DNA of 64,000 bases from JAEKNW01 sp963677815 (GCA_963677815.1 OY782499.1:1798001-1862000), one strand, 5' to 3'. Shown: positions 46,633 to 53,876, counted from the stretch's first letter. The notes: generated by a model from the letters alone, not told the origin. Translations and numbers: made by a program.

Positions 46633-47169
46633 ATGAAAAGATTTCTAGTATTAATAATAATAGTTGTTATTTTATTTTCTTGCAAAATTAAAGAGGTTAA
46701 AAATAATGTAAATACAGTTGTTAAAGATAATCAAAAAATGACAGGGATTGTGTGCAACAAATTTGATATAGTTTTTCCTATATATTGATAGATTTCAGCT
46801 GATTCTCCAATTAATGGTTATGATGATTCACCATCAAAGTATATTGAGATTCCTAAAGCTTATTTGTCAGATCAAGAAGAGAAATATTTCGCACTTAAGG
46901 TTAATGGAAATAGTATGTATCCAAAAATAATGCATAGTGATGTAGTTGTGATAAAAGAAAATATTGGTGTTATAAGTTTAGATAGTAAAGTTTGTGCCTG
47001 TCCGACTCATGAAGGTGTCACACTCAAGAAACTACAATTCGATAAAGAGAAGAAGAGGGTTATACTTAAACCTCTTAACCCAGATTTTGATGTAATAATA
47101 ATTGAAGACTTTGAGCTTGAGACCTTCAGGATCTTAGGTGAAATGGTTTTCTTGTTTAGGGTTATATAG
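46633..47169 (+). pseudogene. Broken S24 (LexA/UmuD-type) peptidase gene with lipoprotein-like head
   Basis: One reading frame holds two pieces separated by tandem stops TGA TAG (46786-46791). The first, 51 residues, has a lipoprotein signal (VLIIIVVILFSCKIKE). It ends ...FPIY, and the frame after the stops continues ISADSPINGYDD, exactly where S24 proteins read IPxYGxISAGSP. The second piece contains the S24 serine loop KVNGNSMYPKI (Ser codon 46912) and the lysine motif EGVTLKKLQ. The usual N-terminal helix-turn-helix is absent. The best in-frame start after the stops is TTG 46864, with no ribosome-binding site. It is either a decayed gene, an N-terminally truncated S24 protein, or carries an assembly error. 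Confidence 0.65.
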
Positions 47170-47177
47170 GAGCAATT

Positions 47178-48500
47178 ATGTTTGATAAATTGAGATTTAT
47201 TGCGCTAAAAGGGAGTGGGTATTTTTGTAATATAAAGAAATACATTCATATCGAAACAAATTCCTATTATGCAGTTAAAACGTTGAAAAAGGAGCACTGG
47301 AATAATGGTGATTATGTTGATAGGTTTAAAAAAGAAATTGAATTACTTGAATCATTGCAACCAAAAGAATCAATTGTAAAACTTGTTCAGTACAATATTG
47401 ATTGTGAACCTAAGGATATGTATTACATAATGCCTTATGCTGACTCTAATTTATATAAATATATCAGGAGCCACAATAACACACTTTCTATTGATGAAAG
47501 ATATAAAATAACAGATCAAGTAATTGATGCTTTGAAGTTTGCTCATTATAAGAATATTAAGCATAGAGATATTTCACCAACTAATGTTTTAGTGTATAAT
47601 GATGATTGTAATTCAATAAAAGTTTGTGACTTTGGTTTAAGTAAAGATGAAAAGTCTCTTTCTCAATATACAACATCAAGTATTTCAGGTTATGGACAAA
47701 TATTATACGTTGCACCTGAACAAAAAGAGAAACTTAAATCAGCAACTATTAAGAGCGATATTTTTTCTTTAGGGAAGTTAATATACTTCGTATTTACTGG
47801 TAAAGACCCGATTGATATAAGAGATTTTGAACTTTCAGCATTAGTTAGAAAAGCAACTGCAGAAAATCCAGATGATAGATTCGATAATATTGAACAATTT
47901 GAAGAACACTATTTGTCTACAAAGAAAATTCATACATCTACAGATATACCTATCGAGTATCAGAACCTCAATGATATTGCGAATAGTATAGGAACAATAG
48001 ATTGGATACGGTTTCATGAATTATTTAAGTTAGGTCAATACTCAAAACATCCTTATGATGACTATATTTCTCCTGTTGTTAAAATATTAAACAATGATAT
48101 TCGTTTAGATAATTATTACAAGGTTATTGGAAATGGAATAATAGACAGTATTCAAAAATTTATTGAAAGATTAGATGATCTAAATTCCAACTGGGGTTGG
48201 CCTTTCTCTGAAATGAATAATTTTGGATTGCTTTTAGGCAGAATTATAAGAAGAGTAAACATCAATTATGTAAGATTATTATGTATACAAAAAATGTGGG
48301 ATTTAGCTTTCCGTGCTGACCAATGGGGTGTACAAAAGCAAATAATGCCCTTTTTAACAGATAAGTTTCTAACAAATGATATTGTTATCCAGTTTGCTGA
48401 GTATGTCAAGAATAATATTTATGATAGAGACCTTTCATTTTTCAGCGACATAACTCTACCCAATCCAGTTAAAATTGCAATTATTGAAGCAAATCAATAA
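47178..48500 (+). CDS. Ser/Thr protein kinase-like protein with uncharacterised C-terminal domain
   Basis: A 440-residue soluble protein. Residues 1-255 are a eukaryotic-type kinase domain: Gly-rich KGSGYF, ATP-binding Lys in YAVKTLKK (K34), catalytic loop KHRDISPTN (D131, N136), CDFGLSK (D151), APEQ, and SDIFSLGKLIYFVFTGKDP. The key residues are intact. Residues about 260-440 are a helical domain I cannot name. It starts 8 nt after the S24 frame and is followed by an orphan ORF and a PIN-like gene. There are no PASTA repeats or membrane segment, unlike housekeeping kinases. Its context suggests an accessory signalling or defence role, which is inference. Confidence 0.85.
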   Translation: MFDKLRFIALKGSGYFCNIKKYIHIETNSYYAVKTLKKEHWNNGDYVDRFKKEIELLESLQPKESIVKLVQYNIDCEPKDMYYIMPYADSNLYKYIRSHNNTLSIDERYKITDQVIDALKFAHYKNIKHRDISPTNVLVYNDDCNSIKVCDFGLSKDEKSLSQYTTSSISGYGQILYVAPEQKEKLKSATIKSDIFSLGKLIYFVFTGKDPIDIRDFELSALVRKATAENPDDRFDNIEQFEEHYLSTKKIHTSTDIPIEYQNLNDIANSIGTIDWIRFHELFKLGQYSKHPYDDYISPVVKILNNDIRLDNYYKVIGNGIIDSIQKFIERLDDLNSNWGWPFSEMNNFGLLLGRIIRRVNINYVRLLCIQKMWDLAFRADQWGVQKQIMPFLTDKFLTNDIVIQFAEYVKNNIYDRDLSFFSDITLPNPVKIAIIEANQ

Positions 48501-48597
48501 AACCAATATACTCTAAAGAACAATCAATAGAAGAAAAAAACAACTAGAAGACTTAAAAAATATTAAGAAGATTCTATCTTGTGTTAATTTTGATGCT

Positions 48598-48984
48598 ATG
48601 GATATGTTTGTTGATGAGTTTCCTAAAAAAATTAATAGTGACATATTTCTTTATCATGAATTCTTTAAAAATCTTTATGAAAGTAGCTCATTTTCAATCC
48701 ATGATGAATCAATAAGGACATTGCTATCAAAATCAGACAGTATAAGGATTAAAATACTTTCTTATGATCAATATTATGTATCTATTGATAACCAATACTA
48801 TGTTTTTGTAATAGAAGGTGATGTCTTTCGTGATGATGTAACAGAAAGAGATTTCAATTACTTAAATGAACAACGTCATGAACTGTTCAAAGTTTACACC
48901 ACGTTACTAGATGAAGTTAAATCGAAGTTCATTGATATTAAATTTGATGAAACAAATAAATTAGCTTACAAGCAAATAAGATAA
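48598..48984 (+). CDS. Orphan protein, possibly a displaced continuation of the kinase-linked gene
   Basis: 128 residues from ATG 48598. The frame is already open from 48517 and reads plausibly (QLEDLKNIKKILSCVNFDAM) before that ATG, which has no ribosome-binding site. The true start may therefore be lost or the gene may continue from elsewhere. The region 48501-48597 also shows a reasonable reading in another frame (EQSIEEK) up to a run of seven A, so one indel could join them. The body is acidic/aromatic (ILSYDQYYVSIDNQYYVFVIEGDVF), mixed beta-alpha, with no recognised family. It lies 19 nt before the PIN-like gene. Confidence 0.5.
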   Translation: MDMFVDEFPKKINSDIFLYHEFFKNLYESSSFSIHDESIRTLLSKSDSIRIKILSYDQYYVSIDNQYYVFVIEGDVFRDDVTERDFNYLNEQRHELFKVYTTLLDEVKSKFIDIKFDETNKLAYKQIR

Positions 48985-49003
48985 TAAGTATATTGGAGGT
49001 AAT

Positions 49004-49915
49004 ATGGCAGAAGATCTTGTATATTTTGATTGGAATATTATTGGGTATTACAGAGATTATAAATTTAAAGGATGTAGAAAATATTCTGAACAAATGGAAT
49101 TTTTAGAAAAATTACTTGGAAATAAGATTGTTACATTTTTTACAGAATCTCATATAAATGATTTGATTCCGTTAGGTAAGGCAGAAGTACAAATTTACCC
49201 AGATGATTTTAAAGCATTGACTTTTATTACATCAAACTACTTTTTAAATTATGATATATTAGGAAATAACTTTAACTTTGAAATACGTGATCCTGAAGCC
49301 ATGTTTAAACATAATCTTAAGTATATCAAAAGAGAACCAAAATCATTCGATGAGATATCTGAGCTAGGTGTTTTTGGAAATTTATTCACTAAAGCTATGC
49401 AGTCAGTACCATCTCCAATTCCACCTAATTCTACTTACAAACCAGAACAGAACAATAGCTTTCTTGATGTTATGGAGTTTTTTATGAGAGAGAACTCTAA
49501 AGTTATGGAAGACCCAAAATATTTCAAAGAAAGAAAAAACATGTTTTTTGATATGGGGGATAGTAAAGATTTCCAGAGAGTTCATACAGCGATACAAAAA
49601 AAAGACTATTCTGAATTTGAAGAGATTCTAAAGTCTCTAATCTCAAGTGCAGGAGGGCTTGTTAAATCGAAGATACAATTAATGCAATTGACTTTTGGTT
49701 TATTGGATCAATGTAGAATTGGTTCAGATAAAGCTCAAAAAAATCTACAGCTTGATTCTAACCATGCTGGTTATGCATCTGTAGCAAACTGTAAGTTTTT
49801 AGTCTCAATGGACGCTAAATTATTAGAGAAGGCTAAGATAGCTTATGATATTTTTGATTTCCCTACTTTACCAGTTACACTTGATGAATTTATTGCCTAT
49901 TATAAAAAATTATAA
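49004..49915 (+). CDS. PIN-like domain protein
   Basis: A 303-residue protein. The start LVYFDWNIIGYYRD, with Asp9 at the end of a first beta strand, and the C-terminal block DSNHAGYASVANCKFLVSMDAKLLEKAK, spread over about 265-290, resemble the two acidic halves of PIN-like nuclease domains. A long helical insertion lies between them. By family, such proteins often cleave RNA; activity here is unproven. The start has a good ribosome-binding site, GGAGG at 48995-48999. It is the last gene of the S24/kinase segment and is followed by a strong terminator at 49978. Confidence 0.65.
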   Translation: MAEDLVYFDWNIIGYYRDYKFKGCRKYSEQMEFLEKLLGNKIVTFFTESHINDLIPLGKAEVQIYPDDFKALTFITSNYFLNYDILGNNFNFEIRDPEAMFKHNLKYIKREPKSFDEISELGVFGNLFTKAMQSVPSPIPPNSTYKPEQNNSFLDVMEFFMRENSKVMEDPKYFKERKNMFFDMGDSKDFQRVHTAIQKKDYSEFEEILKSLISSAGGLVKSKIQLMQLTFGLLDQCRIGSDKAQKNLQLDSNHAGYASVANCKFLVSMDAKLLEKAKIAYDIFDFPTLPVTLDEFIAYYKKL

Positions 49916-49977
49916 TATTTATTTGCTATTTTTTAGATTACCGAGATCTCGCTCGCTGTCTCAAGTCAACAATTTAT

Positions 49978-50021
49978 AACCGATGTCTCATGTGATACGG
50001 CGAGATATCGGTTGTTTTTTT
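49978..50021 (+). terminator. Terminator after the PIN-like gene
   Basis: AACCGATGTCTC (49978-49989) pairs with GAGATATCGGTT (50002-50013), 11 of 12 positions, around a 12-nt loop and is followed by GTTTTTTT. It lies 62 nt after the stop codon. Confidence 0.85.
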
Positions 50022-50286
50022 AACCCTAAACGCACAAATAGCTACTAACATAAAGACATACAGTAGATTAGTATCAGAATAATGTCCCCAAACAACCTTT
50101 AATGGTGGCAGGGAAGTTGTAAATATTACCTGCTAAAGCAGTTAAAAAGGAAATTTTGATACATCGGTTGAGACGGCGTGTAAGTGGAGAATAAATAACA
50201 CTTTATGCAAGTTAACTAGCGATGTCTCACATGGAAAACTTGGGTGTCACTTTTTACTCCCATTCTATTTGGAGAAAGCCAAAAAA
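50022..50286. other. Gene-free stretch with a scrambled copy of the terminator motif
   Basis: No coding frame is convincing. ATCGGTTGAGACGGCG at 50163-50178 and GCGATGTCTCACATG at 50219-50233 echo parts of the terminator stem and loop at 49978-50013 (CGATGTCTCATGTGATACGG) in a rearranged order. The rest looks unstructured. Confidence 0.4.
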
Positions 50287-50312
50287 GAAGGAGGTTTATT
50301 CAAACTTCCTTC
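50281..50312 (-). terminator. Terminator for the minus-strand lipoprotein gene
   Basis: On the minus strand GAAGGAAGTTT pairs with AAACCTCCTTC (one G-T pair) around a 4-nt loop and runs into six T residues (complement of 50281-50286). It lies about 100 nt downstream of the gene ending at 50416. Confidence 0.75.
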
Positions 50313-50330
50313 AAATAACTGAATGAAATC

Positions 50331-50398
50331 TACTTTATCTTAGTTTCATAATATTTTTAGTTGCAATCTACCATTCCAAAAAATATTAAACATGTAAT
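50331..50398 (-). pseudogene. Degenerate copy of the 3' end of the DUF1573-rhodanese gene
   Basis: 50331-50398 aligns with 51678-51747, the last 70 nt of the rhodanese gene, over shared blocks such as TACTTTATCTTAGTTTCA and CCATTCC, with substitutions and small gaps. Read on the minus strand the copy no longer keeps the frame. It is a relic of a duplication on the other side of the lipoprotein gene. Confidence 0.65.
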
Positions 50399-50415
50399 TG
50401 AAAATTATTATAATT

Positions 50416-51123
50416 TTAATCTTCGAAATTGATATTTACATTCACATTCTTGTCTTCTCTTACATAAATTGAATCAACAAAAGTTGCTTCATAATCTGGA
50501 TGTAGTGCCCAAACTTTAATATAATGAGAAATCTGCAGTAGGTTTCCTGTTTGATTTCCTGCCTCATCTATTTGTTGAATATCACCTAAATCATCAAATA
50601 CTAAAAGATTTTCTAGAGGTATAGTAAATTCTCCTGAGCTATCTGTTATTGAATAAGCTTCATAATCCTCAACAATATTTCCTGTTACATCACTATAATC
50701 TATAGAATAAATAACAGTAGAAACTCTATTAACATCGTCAGTTTCAAAGTGGATATCATAAGCATAGTTGTAAACATATTGCCCCAAATCATTTTTACCA
50801 TCCCATATAATGGCATGAGAACCTGCAGACATTACTTCATCTAAAAGAACTCTTATAGTATCAGTTTGAGCAAATTTACTTATCCAAATTTTAACATTAC
50901 TAACTTTAGCTAAGTCAAATCTCACTTCTGATGTAGGTCGAGATACTTCCTCCAAACCGTAATTAAAAACAATCCTTGCACCTTCAATAATTTCATTTTC
51001 TGCATTCTTAACTTTACCATACATATACCCTTTGTCTGGGGCTTTTGTTGAGCTTGACTCACAACTAATAATGATGAATGAACATAAGCAGAAGATGATG
51101 ATAATTAGAAAATTTCTTTGCAT
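50416..51123 (-). CDS. Lipoprotein with FlgD-like Ig domain, unknown function
   Basis: A 235-residue exported protein with a lipoprotein signal (IIIIFCLCSFIIISCESSS, Cys at about residue 20). An N-terminal beta strand block (GYMYGKVKNAENEIIEGARIV) resembles a carboxypeptidase-regulatory repeat. The middle resembles the FlgD-type Ig fold (AGSHAIIWDGKNDLGQYVYN), and a final Ig-like part ends ...KNVNVNINFED. The FlgD part is internal here, not a C-terminal sorting tail. The ribosome-binding site GGGAGAG is good. The gene has its own terminator and lies between repeats and a duplicated gene fragment. Confidence 0.7.
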   Translation of the reverse strand: MQRNFLIIIIFCLCSFIIISCESSSTKAPDKGYMYGKVKNAENEIIEGARIVFNYGLEEVSRPTSEVRFDLAKVSNVKIWISKFAQTDTIRVLLDEVMSAGSHAIIWDGKNDLGQYVYNYAYDIHFETDDVNRVSTVIYSIDYSDVTGNIVEDYEAYSITDSSGEFTIPLENLLVFDDLGDIQQIDEAGNQTGNLLQISHYIKVWALHPDYEATFVDSIYVREDKNVNVNINFED

Positions 51124-51260
51124 AATTCTCTCCCAAATTATTAATAAATGTACTTTATCTTACGATATTTATTTGTCAATGTTATTCTGAACTAATGATT
51201 ATGGCGTCACTACCAATTCAAATAGGTTAGGGCTGTATTTTTATAAGTCCTCACATTTAA

Positions 51261-51453
51261 CCCAATAATGCAATAGAACTTTGATAATATCACTATATTA
51301 TTCTTGTGAGAGCGTAGCTTTAGCGAAGACTCATTCATTGCAAAAGGAACTTACATAATTCTTCCGAATATATATATTATATGCGTAGTTAAGGAATCAC
51401 CCCCTGTATCCCCCTCAAAGAAGGTGATTTTGCTAGAATAATCTGCACTCTTC
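51261..51453. repeat. Dispersed repeat of about 190 bp, copy 1
   Basis: Matches 53636-53820 from CCCAATAATGCA through the blocks TATTATTCTTGTGAG, GCGTAGCTTTAGCGAAGA, ACTTACATAATTCT and CCCCCTGTAT to TGCACTCTTC, with small indels. It contains a CCCTCAAAGAAGG mini-hairpin. It lies in the gene-free stretch 51124-51676, where no coding frame is convincing. Confidence 0.8.
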
Positions 51454-51462
51454 ACCTGTGAT

Positions 51463-51579
51463 ACGTAGCTTTAGCGAAGTATTAATAAAGTTCTACTACA
51501 CTATCTGGGTTTAAGGCACTCCCTGTGTCATTCATAAAAGAGGTGATTTGGCTAAAAGAATCTAGTACTCTCCATAAAA
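51463..51579. repeat. Partial, more diverged unit of the same dispersed repeat
   Basis: CGTAGCTTTAGCGAAGT recurs at 51463-51479, and a second block near 51517-51579 (CACTCCCTGTGTC ... AGAGGTGATTTGGCTA ... TACTCTCC) parallels the end of the copy just upstream. Confidence 0.6.
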
Positions 51580-51619
51580 GTTCTACTACCCCAATCGGAT
51601 TTACCAACAAGTTAGGATG

Positions 51620-51656
51620 TAAAAAAAAATGGAAGTCCTAAGTTAAGAACTTCCAT
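51620..51656 (-). terminator. Terminator of the CpeT/DUF1573 operon
   Basis: On the minus strand ATGGAAGT pairs with ACTTCCAT (51629-51636 with 51649-51656) around a 12-nt loop and runs into about eight T residues. It lies 20 nt after the rhodanese gene stop. Confidence 0.85.
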
Positions 51657-51676
51657 ACTTATAATAAAATGCTAGT

Positions 51677-52375
51677 TTACTTTATCTTAGTTTCAAAATA
51701 TTTCATAGCAGCAATTTGCCATTCCTGAAAATCTGAAGTCATGTAATAAAGCATATAACAATGTTTTCTAATTTCTAACAATTCATCATCTGATAGTTTT
51801 TCTCCAAATACTAAATAAACTTTATTCTTGTCTAAAAAGGTCTCTGGAGAATACATTAATGAGTCCTTGCTTACATTTATAGCTGCATTTATTGAAGCTT
51901 GAGAAAATTGTTCTGAAGCTCTCAAATCATAAATAACTATTTGATTTTGATAATAATCAAGCAAGTTAAAAGATTCAGAAGCTGTAATATTCTCTTTTTT
52001 CAAATCAAGCTGCTTTTCGGGTTTCTTAATAAAACCTTCTTCCAATAAATCAATAGTTAAAGGTTTAGAATCTTTCTGCAAGTAAAAGTTAAGATTTAAA
52101 GAATCAAATATACAGAGCATATCATAAGATATAACTAAAGAGAAATTCTTACTTTGCTTAGGGGAAATTTCATTGATAAACTTATCAATAACTTTGATTC
52201 CTCAGCCACCTTTTATTCTTTCAATATTCAGCAGTGAATCAGTTTGATTTTCAACTTGGAAAGTATATATATCATTTTCTTTATCCACTAAATTAAGCTT
52301 GATAGGCATTTTCTCGTTAGCAAATATACCTAATGAAAATGCAATCACTATGAAAAAGACAAAAGAAGATTTCAC
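51677..52375 (-). CDS. DUF1573-rhodanese protein with in-frame TGA (selenoprotein candidate or nonsense-broken gene)
   Basis: From GTG 52375 one frame of 233 codons runs to 51677, interrupted only by TGA at 52204-52202 (codon 58). Residues 1-19 are a signal peptide (KSSFVFFIVIAFSLGIFA). Residues about 25-100 are a DUF1573-type Ig domain. In DUF1573 proteins the motif is SCGC with a Pro 14 residues after the first Cys; here it reads KGG-TGA-GIKVID with Pro at +14, so the TGA stands at the first conserved Cys. The C-terminal part (about 125-232) is rhodanese-like (YDLRASEQFSQASINAAIN) but lacks the catalytic Cys (VYLVFGEKL). ATTGATA-AGTT-TATCAAT forms a hairpin 12 nt after the TGA. The start abuts the CpeT gene. 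Confidence 0.6.
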
Positions 52376-52377
52376 TT

Positions 52378-53082
52378 TTAGAAATTCTCTATTTTATCGA
52401 AGATGTAAGGTGAATAAGGTCCCATAACAATAGTTCCAGCAGTATTGTAGCCTAAATCCCAGCTAGTTAAGTAAGTAGGGAAGAGGGTTGTTTCTGAAGT
52501 GATATAAGCAACTCCTGGAATAGATGCAGTACATTCTGTGCCACTTGTAGCTCCAGCAAAATGATTATCATTCCAGTTAAACTCAAGTCCACATCCTGGT
52601 TTTAAAGTAAGATCTGATTCATTAATTTGGTCAAAATCTTCTGGACTTTCCCAAGCACCAACATAAGTAGTAGGATTAGGAATTGCATAAATTTCATCTT
52701 TAAGCTGACCATTGTCTTCAAAAACACGATATATACGTTGTCTATAAGGACTAGTTAATTGATTAGCGTAAGCTTGTTCAACATAAAGCCAATATCCATT
52801 ATCTGTAGAAAGATGATCCCATATTCTGACCATTTTTAATCTAACATCAACATGATAAGGATCAGTTGAAGTTTCAGCTTGCTCTGCACTAGAAAAAGAT
52901 CCAGTCATGTAATCAATTAATAATTCTAGGCTAGCTGTTTCATCTTGTGAAAAACTAATGTTTTCAATATCCTCAATATTGATTTCAACCGCTGAACCAT
53001 CGGTTTTGTTAATTATCATATTTGCACTAAAAAGATTTGTGATTAGTACTATTGTAACTAAAATTGTTATAAATTTCTTCAT
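52378..53082 (-). CDS. CpeT/CpcT-family protein with exported N-terminal domain
   Basis: 234 residues. A signal peptide (ITILVTIVLITNLFSA) and a short domain (IEDIENISFS) precede a CpeT/CpcT fold from about residue 50. The family hallmarks are in order: LLIDYMTGSFSSAEQAE, MVRIWDHL, GYWLYVEQAYA, SPYRQRIYRV, LKPGCGLEF, FAGATSGTECTAS, SETTLFPTYLTSWDLGYN and GPYSPYIFDK. In cyanobacteria this family attaches bilins to phycobiliproteins. Nothing else here suggests phycobilins, so the role must differ; binding a tetrapyrrole or lipid is speculation. It starts after GGAGAA, 9 nt from the upstream gene. Confidence 0.85.
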   Translation of the reverse strand: MKKFITILVTIVLITNLFSANMIINKTDGSAVEINIEDIENISFSQDETASLELLIDYMTGSFSSAEQAETSTDPYHVDVRLKMVRIWDHLSTDNGYWLYVEQAYANQLTSPYRQRIYRVFEDNGQLKDEIYAIPNPTTYVGAWESPEDFDQINESDLTLKPGCGLEFNWNDNHFAGATSGTECTASIPGVAYITSETTLFPTYLTSWDLGYNTAGTIVMGPYSPYIFDKIENF

Positions 53083-53091
53083 TATATTCTC

Positions 53092-53541
53092 CTATTTTAA
53101 TACTATCATTTTTTTTACTATTGATTTGTTCTCATGAGTTAGAGAGTAGAAATATACTCCACTGGCTACTTTCTTGTTTGCGTCATTTTTACCATTCCAA
53201 ACATATTCATGTCTGCCAGCTTCTAAATGTTTGTTTACTAGTCCTTTTACTTTTTGCCCTTTTAAATTATAGATTTCCAAATTAGTTCTCCCGCGGTCAA
53301 CAAGTTCAAAAGAGATTGTAGTTCTAGGGTTAAAAGGGTTGGGGTAGTTCTTTAAATATTTGACAGGAATTTTGTTGACTATATCAGTCAAATCTTCGAC
53401 AGATACATTTTCTGAAAAAGTTATATTATCAATTTCAGAAAGGTCAAAATTATAACTTTCATCATGTGTCTGAATTGTTAGTGTTTCAGCAAAGATATTT
53501 GAAACAACTAGCAACAATATAAAAAAACAGAATTTTCTCAT
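53092..53541 (-). CDS. Small secreted protein with C-terminal sorting tail
   Basis: 149 residues: a signal peptide (FCFFILLLVVSNIFA), a short domain ending LSEIDNITFSENVS that resembles the N-terminal domain of the CpeT protein encoded next (IEDIENISFSQDET), then directly the sorting tail YPNPFNPRTTISFELVD ... YNLKGQKVKGL ... VWNGKNDANKKVASGVYFY ... KKMIVLK. The tail makes up over half of the protein. It is the first gene of the three-gene minus-strand operon. A palindromic motif lies upstream at 53570. The start follows GGAGG. Confidence 0.78.
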   Translation of the reverse strand: MRKFCFFILLLVVSNIFAETLTIQTHDESYNFDLSEIDNITFSENVSVEDLTDIVNKIPVKYLKNYPNPFNPRTTISFELVDRGRTNLEIYNLKGQKVKGLVNKHLEAGRHEYVWNGKNDANKKVASGVYFYSLTHENKSIVKKMIVLK

Positions 53542-53569
53542 TTGTCCTCCATTTTGTTCTATGTTTTAA

Positions 53570-53584
53570 ATTAACACTGTTAAG
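53570..53584. promoter_or_regulatory. Palindrome TTAACACTGTTAA upstream of the CpeT operon
   Basis: TTAACACTGTTAA is a perfect palindrome around its central C. It resembles the GTTATCAGTGTTAAC motifs near 59911 and 59991, also upstream of a minus-strand secreted-protein gene. It lies about 30 nt from the start codon at 53541. An operator role is inferred. Confidence 0.35.
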
Positions 53585-53635
53585 TCAAGTTATTTTTGCT
53601 TATTTTTTCTCTTTTTAAATCGCTTTTAGCATAAT

Positions 53636-53820
53636 CCCAAATAATGCAGTAGATCTTTAGAATGGCAATATATTATTCTTGTGAGGGCGTAGCTTTAGCG
53701 AAGACTCATTGCAAAAGTAACTTACATAATTCTCCCGAATATATATATAAGGTTTGTATTGAACCACCCCCTGTATTCCCCTCAAAGAAGGGGATTTTGC
53801 TAAAGGAATTTGCACTCTTC
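53636..53820. repeat. Dispersed repeat of about 185 bp, copy 2
   Basis: Same element and orientation as 51261-51453. The two copies flank the CpeT/DUF1573 operon (51677-53541). The gene-free stretch 53542-54049 holds this copy, the inverted repeat at 53815 and AT-rich sequence before the methyltransferase gene. Confidence 0.8.
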
Positions 53821-53876
53821 ATTGTTACTTACTTAATAAATCATTGGAATTTTATTGAGATAGTGACAATGAAGAG
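53815..53876. repeat. 15-bp inverted repeat of the 21021/43180 type
   Basis: CTCTTCATTGTTACT (53815-53829) pairs with AGTGACAATGAAGAG (53862-53876) at 14 of 15 positions around 32 nt. The inner sequence TTGAGATAG is shared with the right arm of the inverted repeat at 21061 (TGAGATAGTAATAATC). It directly abuts dispersed repeat copy 2. Confidence 0.6.

Noticed and set aside
46786..46788. TGA read as glycine or selenocysteine in the S24 frame
   Set aside because: A TAG follows immediately, and the intact housekeeping genes in the window show no internal TGA, so a recoded genetic code is unlikely.
47178..48500. Kinase as part of BREX/Pgl, or as a housekeeping PASTA kinase
   Set aside because: No methyltransferase, PglZ or other BREX genes nearby; no PASTA repeats or membrane helix in the protein.
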